Positions 1 through 9,214 of a DNA stretch of 64,000 nucleotides are shown here, one piece after another (positions within the stretch are counted from its first letter, which is position 1; each line of letters begins with the position of its first letter). Source of the DNA: CAWBBA01 sp963741625 (lineage in GTDB: Bacteria; Desulfobacterota; Desulfomonilia; Desulfomonilales; Desulfomonilaceae). The stretch lies in the NCBI GenBank assembly GCA_963741625.1, contig CAVUIT010000015.1, positions 256,975 through 320,974 of the forward strand, read 5' to 3'. The translations under genes were made by a program, and so were the position numbers. The notes beneath the pieces were generated by a model. It was not told the DNA's origin and ran no database searches. It saw only the letters and a list, made by a program, of their open reading frames with translations.

Positions 1-2
1 TC

Positions 3-134
3 GCCGATTATTTGCAAAAGTTCGTCGATGCCTACGGCCACTTAGATGCGACAACCCTGGAGAGGATGAATGAGATCGCCACGGTGGGGAGTGAAATAAG
101 TTCGGTAGTAGACGGGGAGCTAGGCGGTGATTGA
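3..134 (+). CDS. C-terminal end of an unknown protein (cut by window edge)
   Basis: An open frame enters from the left edge and stops at 132-134. The last residues (SEIS-SV-D-ELGGD pattern) are repeated almost exactly just before the second copy of the downstream cassette (59961-60026). This tail therefore belongs to the duplicated cassette. Nothing can be said about function. Confidence 0.5.
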   Translation, partial: ADYLQKFVDAYGHLDATTLERMNEIATVGSEISSVVDGELGGD

Positions 135-278
135 GCCGCTTCATTCGGTGCTACGGAATCGCGTATTAATGAAACCCTAACTTGACATCTGGACGACCAG
201 ACCACAGGCTCAGGATAGTGGGAAAAGAGAAGATGGCGCCACGGTGTCAAAAACAGCATAGAAGGAGGGGCGCTGAAA

Positions 279-685
279 ATGGCAATTTGGGATTTCAGAC
301 CAAAAGGTGATCTATGGACTGGCGTAGCAGTGGGGGCAGGCCTGCTTGCGGCGCCCGTGGTTATATCATTGGCATGGTCCGCTACTAGGCCCGTGTTGAA
401 GGTTATCCTAAAGGGCGGATTTATGCTTTATGAAACGGGTCGGCAAATTCTTGGCGAGGCGACTGAGGAGCCGGGGAGAGGGAAGGCAAAGACAATAGTA
501 GCAAGCCGGCCAGCGCCAGCCCCGACGATGAAAAAGCACGAGGAGACTGAAGAAGAAGCGACGGAACCGTCAGGACTCTGGAAGAGCACGCCAGAGGTGG
601 CCACGCGAAGCCTAAACCGCGCTCACAGAAGCAGCTAAAAAAGGCCGAAAAAGAGAAGCCAGCGAAACCACACAAAACCACTTAG
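279..685 (+). CDS. Small membrane-associated protein, DUF5132-like (copy 1, frameshifted tail)
   Basis: The protein opens with MAIWDFRPKGDLWTG and a hydrophobic Gly/Ala/Val segment (about residues 15-35). A short amphipathic helix (ATRPVLK...YETGRQ) and a charged tail follow. This resembles DUF5132-type proteins, often found near metal-transport P-type ATPases (family knowledge, not certain here). A GGAGG site precedes the ATG. The frame stops at 638. Comparison with the paralogue at 60168-60542 shows that the Lys/Pro-rich tail continues in another frame to a stop at 683-685, so one base appears missing near 566-568. The next gene is the zinc-ribbon protein, as in the other copy. Confidence 0.7.
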
Positions 686-778
686 GACCTATTATGATCG
701 GTAATATGGTGAGGGGTGAGTTAGCGCCCTGCTCTATTCTCGCGGGTTTACTACCAGCTTGGTGAAGGGAGTGATTTT

Positions 779-1099
779 ATGTCTGCAGACATGGTTAAGT
801 GCCCGCACTGTTTCGGAGATAAACCGTCGGCAGCAAAAGTGTGTCTTCATTGCGGTCGGGATGAGCAAGGTTTCGGCCCCATGGTGCAAAGCCAAATGGT
901 GACGGTGGCAGACAATGGACTACCAAGGAAGCAACGGATAAAGACTGACCTAAGAATTCACCTCATCCTCGCATCTATAGTGGCAGCGCTAGGTTTTCTC
1001 GTCATGCTGTCGTCGGGTCTGGGGGCTCTGTTGTTCGTCTTTGGGATCGTATGGCTGGTAGCCACGAAGGTCAGAATCCGGTGGCGGCAGCAACAATGA
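779..1099 (+). CDS. Zinc-ribbon membrane protein (copy 1)
   Basis: 106 residues. The N-terminus has a CPHC...CLHC pair (residues 8-26), a zinc-ribbon knuckle. The C-terminal half has two hydrophobic stretches (about 62-80 and 82-96) ending in a basic RIRWRQQQ tail, so it is probably an inner-membrane protein with a cytosolic zinc ribbon. A GAAGGGAG site precedes the ATG. It is about 80 percent identical to 60655-60975 and in the same order behind a DUF5132-like gene. Function unknown. Confidence 0.75.
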   Translation: MSADMVKCPHCFGDKPSAAKVCLHCGRDEQGFGPMVQSQMVTVADNGLPRKQRIKTDLRIHLILASIVAALGFLVMLSSGLGALLFVFGIVWLVATKVRIRWRQQQ

Positions 1100-1187
1100 G
1101 ACTGATACCAGTTCGCTTTCAAATAAATGACACTCTGTCCCACCATTTCTTGTCTAGGATTGTCGCCTGCTTGACCGCGACCTGGCA

Positions 1188-1658
1188 TTAAACGCTTCGA
1201 CTCGCCCGCAGTCGCTCCCGATAGCCCTCATAATCAGGTAGGCGGCGTTCGTATGCCGAAGACATGAGGGCTGACGAGATCATGAAATCCGCGGAAGCCC
1301 GATTGCACGCTACCGGAATGTTCCAAACCACAGCGATTCTCAGAAGAGCCTTGACATCCGGGTCGTGAGGTTGCGGTTCGAGTGGGTCCCAGAAGAAAAT
1401 GACAAAATCAATTTCTCCTCCGGCAATCTTTGCGCCGATCTGTTGATCTCCCCCGAGAGGGCCGCTCTGGAGCTTGACGATACTCATCCCGAGGGATTCC
1501 TCTAAAACAGTTCCCGTTGTGCCGGTGGCGTAAAGCTCATGTTCAACAAGGAGGTCTCGGTTAAACTGGGCCCACTCAAGGAGATCAGGCTTTTTATTGT
1601 CGTGAGCTACTAGGGCGATTCTCTTCCTTTCCTTCATTTCGATGATCTGGTATTTCAT
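1188..1658 (-). CDS. mgsA: Methylglyoxal synthase
   Basis: Converts dihydroxyacetone phosphate to methylglyoxal and phosphate, a glycolytic bypass that relieves sugar-phosphate stress or phosphate shortage. The MgsA signatures are all present in order: IALVAHD, YATGTTG, SGPLGGDQQIGA, FFWDPL with the catalytic Asp, PHDPDVKALLR and WNIPVA. The length (about 156 aa) is normal. The Met at 1658 is preferred over the one at 1697 because GAGGTG lies just upstream and homology begins there. It stands alone. Confidence 0.93.
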   Translation of the reverse strand: MKYQIIEMKERKRIALVAHDNKKPDLLEWAQFNRDLLVEHELYATGTTGTVLEESLGMSIVKLQSGPLGGDQQIGAKIAGGEIDFVIFFWDPLEPQPHDPDVKALLRIAVVWNIPVACNRASADFMISSALMSSAYERRLPDYEGYRERLRASRSV

Positions 1659-1739
1659 GGCTTGCACCTCACTGCACTTACCGAAAGTTATAGCCATTGC
1701 TCAAATTTTTGTCCCATTTCCGGCATTTCGCATTCACCC

Positions 1740-1870
1740 CGAACCCCGGGCCGCAGTACAGGCCAGGCGTTGATCCGGCGGTAGCGCCGGCGTCCCTGCC
1801 GGCGGCTCATTGTGACCGGCGCGGAGGCCGGTCCTACTAGATTCTTGCCTTCGCAGGAATGACGGGGAAG
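1740..1870. repeat. GC-rich palindromic intergenic repeat (REP-like)
   Basis: Between mgsA and ptxD there are several short GC-rich inverted repeats (CCGGCGGTAGCGCCGG, CCGGCGCGGAGGCCGG). Next comes a stretch whose minus-strand translation ends in the well-known non-genic PVIPAKARI signature of dispersed bacterial repeats. No gene is credible in 1659-2127. Confidence 0.55.
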
Positions 1871-2127
1871 AGGCCCGTCACAGGGAGCCTTCCTGATTCT
1901 TCATCTCGAACCGCCAAATGGACATTATTTTTGGCAACTACTATATGCCCGAATCGTCTATTCGGAAGACATGCCAGACCCTGCCAATAGTTTGGTGAGA
2001 CATTGGTGGGGCAGGCATCTGCAGGTCCGCCGTGGATAGGCGAGATGCCTATACCGACCTTCGGAGTTTTGAAGATGCTCACTCCCACCGAGTCATCTTC
2101 ACTCTCGGACCTTATATTTGGCGAACA

Positions 2128-3114
2128 CTATAGGCGATTTATGGCACAGTCGGGTCTTGTTCCTTCGAATGCTTGCAGAATGTTGCGCGCGGCTTCCAAT
2201 GCTATTTCACGGCGCACATCGTCCACAGCCGAACCCAGGTGGGGAGTGAAAAAGGTGGTGCTCGTTTCCATAAGCGAGCGGGGAATGCAGGTTGGTCCGT
2301 CTTTTCTGGCCCAGTCTTCGAACTCGAATACATCGGCCGCGTATCCTGCAAGATGCCCGGAGGCCAGCGCCGACAAAACAGCCTGCTCGTCCACCACAGA
2401 CCCCCGACAGACGTTGACAAGGAAGCTGCCCGGCCTCATTTTGGCAAGCGCCTTGTCATCAACAAGGTGAAGGGTATCAGGGGTCAATGGGACGGATAAG
2501 AGCACATAATCGCTTCGTCCCAGAAGACCGTCCAGAGAAACGTGACTCAGCGCCCACGCCTCTTCTTGTTGCTTTGGCAAACGGACTCGATCTGCGTAGA
2601 GCAACTCCATATCAAAACCGGCCAGGCGTTTTGCGACCGCCTGGCCCAAAGCCCCCATCCCGACTATTCCCAGACATCGGCCGGCCAAACCCGTGCCATA
2701 AAGCTTGGGGCGCCAGCCTCTGAACTGATCTGTCCGGATTAAGCGGTCGCCGTCGAGCATCTTCCGAGTCAAGCCGATCAGAAGCCCCACCGCCAGTTCT
2801 GCTGTAGGAATGGTGAGGAGGTCCGGCACAATGGTGAACCAAATGCCGCGCCGCGTGCAACTGTCCACATCGAAATTGTCGTAGCCCTTAAGAGCCGCTG
2901 CTACAATCCTCAGATTCGGACAGGCGCCCAGGAAATTATCGTTGATGGTGTCCGGCATGAAGACCATGATGGCGTGGGCGTCTTGGGTGCGCCTCAAGAT
3001 CTCCTCATGTGGGAGTGTTTCGCGCGTGGTGTTGGGGATTACCTCGCATGATTGCTCCAATAGCCGGATAACTTCCGGGTGCACCCAATGAGTGATTACC
3101 ACACGATGCGTCAT
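2128..3114 (-). CDS. ptxD: Phosphite (phosphonate) dehydrogenase
   Basis: Oxidises phosphite to phosphate with reduction of NAD. It is a D-2-hydroxyacid-dehydrogenase-fold enzyme of 328 residues. By direct counting, the residues known to be catalytic or active-site lining in Pseudomonas stutzeri PtxD fall at the same numbers: Met53, Lys76, Trp134, Tyr139, Arg237, Glu266, His292 and Ser295. The family-specific stretch DVFEFEDWAR and the nucleotide loop GMGALG (152-157) are present. Positions 175-176 are Asp-Arg where the P. stutzeri enzyme has Glu-Ala. Arg176 could relax specificity toward NADP (inference). It is the last gene of a ptxABCD operon, 19 bp after ptxC. Confidence 0.95.
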   Translation of the reverse strand: MTHRVVITHWVHPEVIRLLEQSCEVIPNTTRETLPHEEILRRTQDAHAIMVFMPDTINDNFLGACPNLRIVAAALKGYDNFDVDSCTRRGIWFTIVPDLLTIPTAELAVGLLIGLTRKMLDGDRLIRTDQFRGWRPKLYGTGLAGRCLGIVGMGALGQAVAKRLAGFDMELLYADRVRLPKQQEEAWALSHVSLDGLLGRSDYVLLSVPLTPDTLHLVDDKALAKMRPGSFLVNVCRGSVVDEQAVLSALASGHLAGYAADVFEFEDWARKDGPTCIPRSLMETSTTFFTPHLGSAVDDVRREIALEAARNILQAFEGTRPDCAINRL

Positions 3115-3133
3115 CCTTGTGGCCTCTTCGCGT

Positions 3134-3931
3134 CTATTTGAATCGCTGCCTCAGGTGAGCGCCGAAGCTATCAACCAATGTGACCATCAGCAGAATAACG
3201 ATCAGAATGGCCGATACGTCCTGGTATTGCATGATTCGCAACGCGCTCATCAGTTCGCAGCCGATGCCGCCTGCTCCGACCATTCCCATCACCGTCGAGG
3301 CTCTAAAGTTGTACTCCCAACGGTAAATGGACACGTCTGCTATTTGCGAGAACACCTGTGGCAACACCGCATGCATAACAACCTGCATGGGACGCGCACC
3401 TACAGCCTTGACCGCTTCAACGGGTTCCTCGGCCACATGTTCAATGGCTTCGGCAAAGAATTTTCCTACCATTCCCACTGAGTGAAGCCCCAGCGCCAGC
3501 ACTCCCGGCAACGCACCAAATCCGACGGCAGCCACAAAGATGATGCCCATTATCAACTCTGGAACGGAGCGCAATCCGTTAAGCACCCCCCGGGTGATCT
3601 GATACACCAATGGGTGTGGAGACGTATTGCGTGCTCCAAGCAGGGCCAGAGGCAGCGATAATCCCACTGCTATCGCTGTGCCCGCAATGCTCATGGCCAA
3701 GGTGTCCAAAAGAGGTTTGAACCAATTGGGCAGGTCACCGAAATTCGGAGGCAGGCTTTCAGCGATCAGGCTCAATATAGATGGTATACCATCCAGCACT
3801 CGTTGCCGATCAAACAACCCGACGTAGTAGAAACAGATTGCGATGATAGGAGCAACCAGGGCGATTTGGAGTGCCGAATGGTACCATTGCCGCCGTTGTT
3901 CGATCAGTACCCGGTCGTAACGCTCATTCAT
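3134..3931 (-). CDS. ptxC: Phosphite ABC transporter permease (PhnE/PtxC family)
   Basis: 265 residues, of normal length for PhnE-type permeases, with about six hydrophobic segments. The binding-protein-dependent permease loop lies near residues 175-225 (EPVEAVKAVGARPMQ, then the RASTVMGMVGAGGIG signature). With PtxB and PtxA it would import phosphite for PtxD. It sits between ptxB (21 bp gap) and ptxD on the same strand. Without ptxD alongside it would have been called a phosphonate permease. Confidence 0.92.
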   Translation of the reverse strand: MNERYDRVLIEQRRQWYHSALQIALVAPIIAICFYYVGLFDRQRVLDGIPSILSLIAESLPPNFGDLPNWFKPLLDTLAMSIAGTAIAVGLSLPLALLGARNTSPHPLVYQITRGVLNGLRSVPELIMGIIFVAAVGFGALPGVLALGLHSVGMVGKFFAEAIEHVAEEPVEAVKAVGARPMQVVMHAVLPQVFSQIADVSIYRWEYNFRASTVMGMVGAGGIGCELMSALRIMQYQDVSAILIVILLMVTLVDSFGAHLRQRFK

Positions 3932-3952
3932 GAAACAGCGCTCCAGCAGTTG

Positions 3953-4816
3953 TCAGATTTTGGACAAGTCTACTTTGAGCACGTGAGCCAGATCTCGCAC
4001 CACATCGTAGTCCTTGTCGGTTATAGGGGCAAAACCGTCCGCCTTAAAGGTCTTTAGAACTGCATTGTCCTTTATGCCGAGAAAGACTGAGGCAATTTGT
4101 TTTTTGAGCTCAGGCTTTAAACTGGATCTAAGTACCCAAGGGTATTCGGGAAAAGGTTTGGATTCAGCAATAACTTTCACCTTCTCAGGTTTTATTACGC
4201 CCCGTGCAACCAGAGACTCGAAAATTGTTTTGCTCAAGCCGCCTGCATCGGCCTTTCCCGTTTGAACAGTCAGGGCTACTGCATCGTGAGCCCCCACAAA
4301 GTGTTCGTTGTAATCTTTTTTGGCCTCCAGCCCTTGCTCAGCCAGGAGGGACTTCGGGATCAAATGACTGGAGGTGGAGGCAGGATCACCGTACGCCATG
4401 TTCTTGCCCTTGATGTCTTTCGGTGAATTGATACCCGCGGCAGCGTTGGCCACGATCACACCCTGGTAGGTGGTACTCCCTTTGCGTTCCACTGCTGCGA
4501 AAGGCTCTATGTCACTCTTGGATTTCGCCAGCACGTAAGAAAGGGGTCCGAAGTAAGCCACATCGATACGGCCGTGACGCATGGCTTCAATCATGGAAGA
4601 ATAATCGGTTGTGACCACGAGTTCGATTTTCTTACCAAGCTTCTCTTCGAGATACTTCTTGAGAGGCTGGTTGTTCTTTATGACGGTTGAGGCGTTTTCA
4701 TCCGGAAGTAAAGCAATCTTTAGGGTCTCGGGATCGGCATCAGTTGCTCCGTATGCGAGACAGACACTTGCAATTCCAAGAATAACGGACAGCAGAATAG
4801 ACACCATTTTTTTCAT
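3953..4816 (-). CDS. ptxB: Phosphite-binding periplasmic protein (PhnD/PtxB family)
   Basis: 287 residues with a Sec signal peptide (MKKMVSILLSVILGIASVCLAYG, cleavage near residue 23). The PhnD-family core follows, with DVAYFGPLSYVLA, YGDPASTSSHLIP and PWVLRSSL motifs. It captures phosphite (possibly also phosphonates or hypophosphite) in the periplasm. A GGAGG sequence lies upstream of the start. Second gene of the operon, 89 bp downstream of ptxA. Confidence 0.92.
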   Translation of the reverse strand: MKKMVSILLSVILGIASVCLAYGATDADPETLKIALLPDENASTVIKNNQPLKKYLEEKLGKKIELVVTTDYSSMIEAMRHGRIDVAYFGPLSYVLAKSKSDIEPFAAVERKGSTTYQGVIVANAAAGINSPKDIKGKNMAYGDPASTSSHLIPKSLLAEQGLEAKKDYNEHFVGAHDAVALTVQTGKADAGGLSKTIFESLVARGVIKPEKVKVIAESKPFPEYPWVLRSSLKPELKKQIASVFLGIKDNAVLKTFKADGFAPITDKDYDVVRDLAHVLKVDLSKI

Positions 4817-4905
4817 TTTTAAGTCCTCCTTTTTTCCTTGCTAGATGGCAGTTAATGGGTGTCCGGCCCCAGCCCAATACGATAGTCGCGTCTCGTCACT
4901 CGCAC

Positions 4906-5665
4906 TCAGGCTGCTGCCGGGGTCCTCACTTTTTTCCCGTGATAAATCTGCTGGAGCATCCCCGAGGACAGGCTCTGGGGGCTTCCGTCAAACACTACTG
5001 CTCCTTTTGAAAGTCCTATGATTCGGTCAGCGTACTTTTTTGCCCATTCCACTTGGTGAAGGCTGACAATCGCGGGAATGACGTCCTCTTTGGTTATCTT
5101 GTGAAGGAGCGCAAGCACGCTGTCAGCCGTACCGGGATCGAGGCTTGCGACTGGTTCATCTGCGAGAATCAACTGGGGCTTTTGAGCAAGTGCTCGTGCT
5201 ATGCCTACTCGCTGTTGCTCGCCGCCGCTGAGGTTGTCCACTCTTTCCAGCGCCTTATCCAGAAGGCCGACCCGCTCAAGACATTCCAAGGCGAACTCCT
5301 GTTCACGCCTTGGCAGCGGAAAGAGGCTGCGAAACGAGCTATATTTTCCGAGTCGACCCACTCAGAACGTTTTTCAGGGCGCTCTGGCCGGATATCAACT
5401 GATGTTGCTGGAAAATCATGCCGGTGAAGCCTCTGAGCTGTCGCAGTTTTCTCGCGTTGAAGTCCAGTTTTCCCAGACCTTCGATGACGACCTGACCGCA
5501 CGTAGGACTATTCAGGAAGTTGAGACAGCGGAGCAGTGTAGACTTGCCGGCACCGGACGGGCCCAGCAACACAGTAAAGTGTCCCTTGTAGAATCTGAGG
5601 CACGTCGGCCGCAGTGCCTCGGTTCCGTTTGGATAGCACATTCCGATCCCGTCTAATTCAATCAT
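4906..5665 (-). pseudogene. ptxA: Phosphite ABC transporter ATPase, frameshifted
   Basis: The ATPase is split over two frames. The first part (5665 down to about 5360) holds Walker A GPSGAGKST and a Q-loop (IFQQHQLI). The second (from about 5361) holds the signature LSGGEQQR, Walker B LILADEP and the H-loop SLHQ. The two parts join exactly as ...NVLSG/RLGKYSSF... if one C of the CCC run at 5357-5359 (plus strand) is removed. This may be a real inactivation or a sequencing indel. Start at 5665 is chosen for AGGAG upstream and for homology; the frame also extends to 5716. First gene of ptxABCD. Confidence 0.88.
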
Positions 5666-5978
5666 TTCAAGCTCCTGATCCGGATCATGTAGAAAGAGTA
5701 ATTCCCCCACAACCATCTAATTATCGCTTGGGTAAGATCATGCCCCGAAGGAGTTAACGTTTTGTCAGAAAGAATTAAAAAAGGATGAGCATGCCGAAAA
5801 AATTGATGGACAGGCATTTCGACCGCTACAGGAATGGCTTGAGGTGTGCGGTGACTTTGGTCCGGGATTAGCTCGGGTAAGGTCGTGAGGATTCGATGCC
5901 GGCACTTGACCGTGCCAATTGGACAGGACCCGCCCCTTCCCGCTGAAACATGGCCGCTGGTTATCCTGAGTTGGTTAT
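5666..5978. other. Intergenic upstream of ptxA
   Basis: 313 bp between ptxA and the convergently placed end of the TVP38-type gene. It should hold the ptx promoter. No clear Pho box or regulator site could be identified by eye, and no ptxE-type regulator gene is present. Confidence 0.4.
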
Positions 5979-6611
5979 TCAGAGACCGCGTACCGGCGCT
6001 TGTGCGGCCTTCAGACTCCGTTGGACAATCCGTATTGCTAAGATGGCAACGCCTATAGTGGCCGCAAGTCCGATCCATATAAAAACGCGACCACCCGTAC
6101 CATTGTCTGCCTGGCCTGTAACCGCAGCGACTAAAGACTTTGCCACTGAGCCCAGGTAGACCAACATCAGGGTCTCAGGAAGCATACCAATCAGTGTGGC
6201 GAGAGCGTAATTGCGGAAGGAAATCTTGGTAAGGCCCAGGGCATAATTCAGAATGTTGAAAGGGAACACCAGACTCAGCCGGAGCAGCAACACGATCCTA
6301 AACCCTTCTTCGCCTACAGCGGCATCCAAGGCTGCAAACTTTGGGTTGCCGGCTATTTTTTGGGCGATCCAGTCACGAGCAACAGTTCGGCTGACGACGA
6401 AAGCGGTGCAAGCCCCGAAATTGGCCCCTATCGACGCGGTTAGAATTCCCACGGGAGCGCCGAACAAGAAGCCTGCACCTAGAGTAAGGATCGATCCGGG
6501 AAGAAACAGTAGGCATGCCAAAATGTACAATGCCCCAGCAACAATGGGGCCCCATCCACCTAGACTCTGGGTCCAGTCGAGCACTGACGCCAAGTAATAG
6601 TCCAACGGCAT
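5979..6611 (-). CDS. TVP38/TMEM64 family (VTT-domain) inner-membrane protein
   Basis: About 210 residues with five or six hydrophobic segments. The VTT-domain signature is clear: LFLPGSILTLGAGFLFG, a FVVSRTVARDW region, then LLLRLSLVFPFNILNYALGLT. Family members act in membrane lipid handling, but substrates are mostly unknown. Met at 6611 is preferred; an in-frame TTG at 6632 is an alternative. It lies 59 bp after the PHP-glycosyltransferase gene and is probably the last gene of that operon. Confidence 0.88.
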   Translation of the reverse strand: MPLDYYLASVLDWTQSLGGWGPIVAGALYILACLLFLPGSILTLGAGFLFGAPVGILTASIGANFGACTAFVVSRTVARDWIAQKIAGNPKFAALDAAVGEEGFRIVLLLRLSLVFPFNILNYALGLTKISFRNYALATLIGMLPETLMLVYLGSVAKSLVAAVTGQADNGTGGRVFIWIGLAATIGVAILAIRIVQRSLKAAQAPVRGL

Positions 6612-6669
6612 AAATGTCACTTCAGCAGCCAACTTTTGTCACAGCATCAGCAAAAGAAGAGCAGAATAT

Positions 6670-9167
6670 CTAAGCTGACTGCCTCTGTGGGCCCTCTGCC
6701 TGAAAGGACCAAATCCAAGGTACCTGAAAGCTGGTCCCAAAAGCGTCCGGGGTTTCGGTATAAAGATCCCACGCCTTGTTGAACGCAATGTCGAATGACC
6801 GACTCTCCGCGTACCCACGGGCCGCCTTCCCCATCTCCTTCAGACGCCGTGGGTCTGACAGCAAGATCTGTATTCCGTCCAGAAGGCTTTTCTCGCTGTT
6901 TCCTTCAACTACCATGCCTGTTTTTCCCGGAATGATGTTCTCCTGAGGTCCGCCGCAATTGGTCACAATAACCGGAAGCCCGGAGGCCTGACCTTCCAGA
7001 ACCACGTTTCCGAAGGTATCGGTGGTGCTGGGAAACACAAAAAGATCGCAGGAAGCATAGACTTCCGCAAGCGCCTCACCCTCCACGTATCCCATGAAAA
7101 TAGTCGGGGTATCCGTCAGAGCCTGCTCCATCTCTTCGACGATACGGACCATCCCCCACAATGAACAGATTCACTTTTTCCCCTGACTGGACCAAGTGAC
7201 CTGAAAGCCTTCACAAGGATCTCCAAGTTTTTTTCCTTGGATACTCGGCCGACATACAGGAGCTTCACCGCTTCCTTGCTACTGCAATGGCCATCAAGAC
7301 AGCCGCTGCGCTTAGCCGGGTGGAATCGGGCATTGTCCACTCCTCTCGGAGTGACAATAATTTTGCGACGGGGTATCCCTCTTTCTGCAAGTTCGGTAGC
7401 CGTGCTTCTGGATGGCACATACACGCGATCCATTTGGTCGTAGTACCACAGGACGTATTTCCACATGAGTTCAGCGACTGAGGCGTCTTCGGTGAGATAC
7501 TGAGAATACTGAGGTAGGGCTGTATGGTAAGTTCCCACGATAGGAATCTTCAATATGCGCGCAATGGCTAGTGCTGCGAGTCCAAGAGGACCCGGCGTCG
7601 CGCAATGAATGTGAGTGAATGCTTCATTGTAGCAGTAGTCAAGCATTTCCAGAAACGGGGGATAGAAGAGCTTCTGTTCCGGATAGACAGGTGTTTCGTA
7701 AACTCCGATGGGCTTGAAGTTCGTGACCCCCTCATTACTGGTGCGATGCCCGGGATCACAGGTTATCACCGTATAGTTCTTGCCTGCCCGAAGGGCGGCC
7801 CCTATTTGCCCTTTCAACGTGCCGGCGACTCCATTGACTTCGTAGAACGTGTCCGTAAAGTGGGCTACTTTAAGGCTTCCAGCTTGCTTCGAGCAATTCG
7901 GTTTTTCGTGGAGAAACCTGGCAAGAACCACATTGCCGAAATGACGATCCTCCGAGTAAATCGAGAAGGCAACAAAATACGGCGCCAACACCGAATATAG
8001 CGCCCCGGCAGAACCCAACGCGCTAAAGAGATTAAGAAAATGGGCTCCGGAGAGGCTGTCCAATACGTGGTCGGTAAAGTGCCCCAGAGCCTTGGTTGAA
8101 ACCTTGTCGACAAAATGGAACCATTTCTCGTCGAGCGTTTCGCTATCTCCGTTACCGTTTTTGAAAATCTCCGAAAGTTGCGGATCATCCCAAATCAGTC
8201 GGTGAGTCTCCTGCCGGAGCAAGTTCAGGACGGTGCCATTTCCGCCGCGATCCGCCTTGTGCTTCTTCCCGTGGTTCCAGTAGAAATCCAGTCTTGCCAG
8301 AAGACCCGGCTCACGGTCTTGGCCTACCTGAAGGAACCTGTCCAAGAATTTAAAAATGACGTCGCTGTTAACGAACCGCTTCAAATCAAATTTATGCTGA
8401 TAAAATTGATATGCTACGCTGTACACATTGTGAGCCAGCGTCTTGGGAGTCGACCCGGGACCGGCCACTTTGGCCTCGTTCTGTTCGACTCCTCGCAGGA
8501 ACTGTTCCGCACATTCCGCCGATTCCACTTCAGTATATCTGCGGGCTATTGTGAGAGAGCTATGATCGTCCGATCCTCCGGTCAGGTTCTTTACCCACGG
8601 GAATATAAACGATGGGGTCAAATTGTGCTTTTCTGCAAGTTGTTCAATCTTTTCCGGGGTCAGAATAGAGAGCACGAGTTCGAGGCACCGGTTCTGTTCC
8701 TCATTTCGCGCACCGTTCAGTTCAAAATTCTTGAAAATGAGCAGACACTTCTCAAAGTGTTCGATGCTTAGTTTCCCATTTATAGAAAACAGCGGATGAG
8801 CGAGGACGTGGGTTATCCTGCTTTCTCTGAGGTAAGCTGTCAGGTCGAACACATTCTCACGAACTCTTTGAATATCTTCGTGTCGCTTCTGATCAATATT
8901 GTATACCAGGACGTGAAGTTTGCAGCCATCGTGAGGGAAATAGGTGGTCACTTCCTCACTTATGAAAGTGTCCGGTAGATGGGCGATTTCCAAAGAGCCC
9001 TCGATTGTATTGTGATCGGTAATTGTGACCGCGGACATTCCTCTCTTCTTTGCAATTCTGTAAAGATGCAAGGGGTCGGTGAAGCTTTCCGGGCAGCCAA
9101 GCTTTTTGAGGATCCACTCCGAAGGGCGTTTTGAAAACTTAGAATGGACATGCAGATCGATGTTCAT
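6670..9167 (-). pseudogene. PHP-domain / GT4 glycosyltransferase fusion, two frameshifts
   Basis: Residues 1-215 form a PHP phosphoesterase-type domain (IDLHVHSKFS, VTITDHNTIEG, HPLFS, GGSDDHS metal-ligand motifs). A linker domain of about 200 residues follows. The family-4 glycosyltransferase begins near residue 430 (KVAHFTDTFYEVNGVAGTLKG, GTYHTALPQYSQY, TPRGVDNARFHP, YVGRVSKEKN) and ends with FPSTTDTFGNVVLEGQASG. The frame breaks near 7184-7190 and again near 7138-7142. Removing one base at each restores LFIVGDGPYREEME. Probably a sugar transfer step onto a lipid or envelope polymer. A GGTGG site precedes the ATG at 9167. Confidence 0.87.
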
Positions 9168-9214
9168 GCCATTGCCACCTTTCTTGTGTATTCATGTAAG
9201 TTGGTTTTGATTGA

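Noticed and set aside
1837..2088. Minus-strand frame ending PVIPAKARI
   Set aside because: This ending is the hallmark of a translated intergenic repeat; no ribosome site and no protein-like composition.
2128..5665. Phosphonate (phn) transport operon with an unrelated dehydrogenase
   Set aside because: All PtxD active-site residues align by number with the characterised phosphite enzyme, so ptx is the better call.
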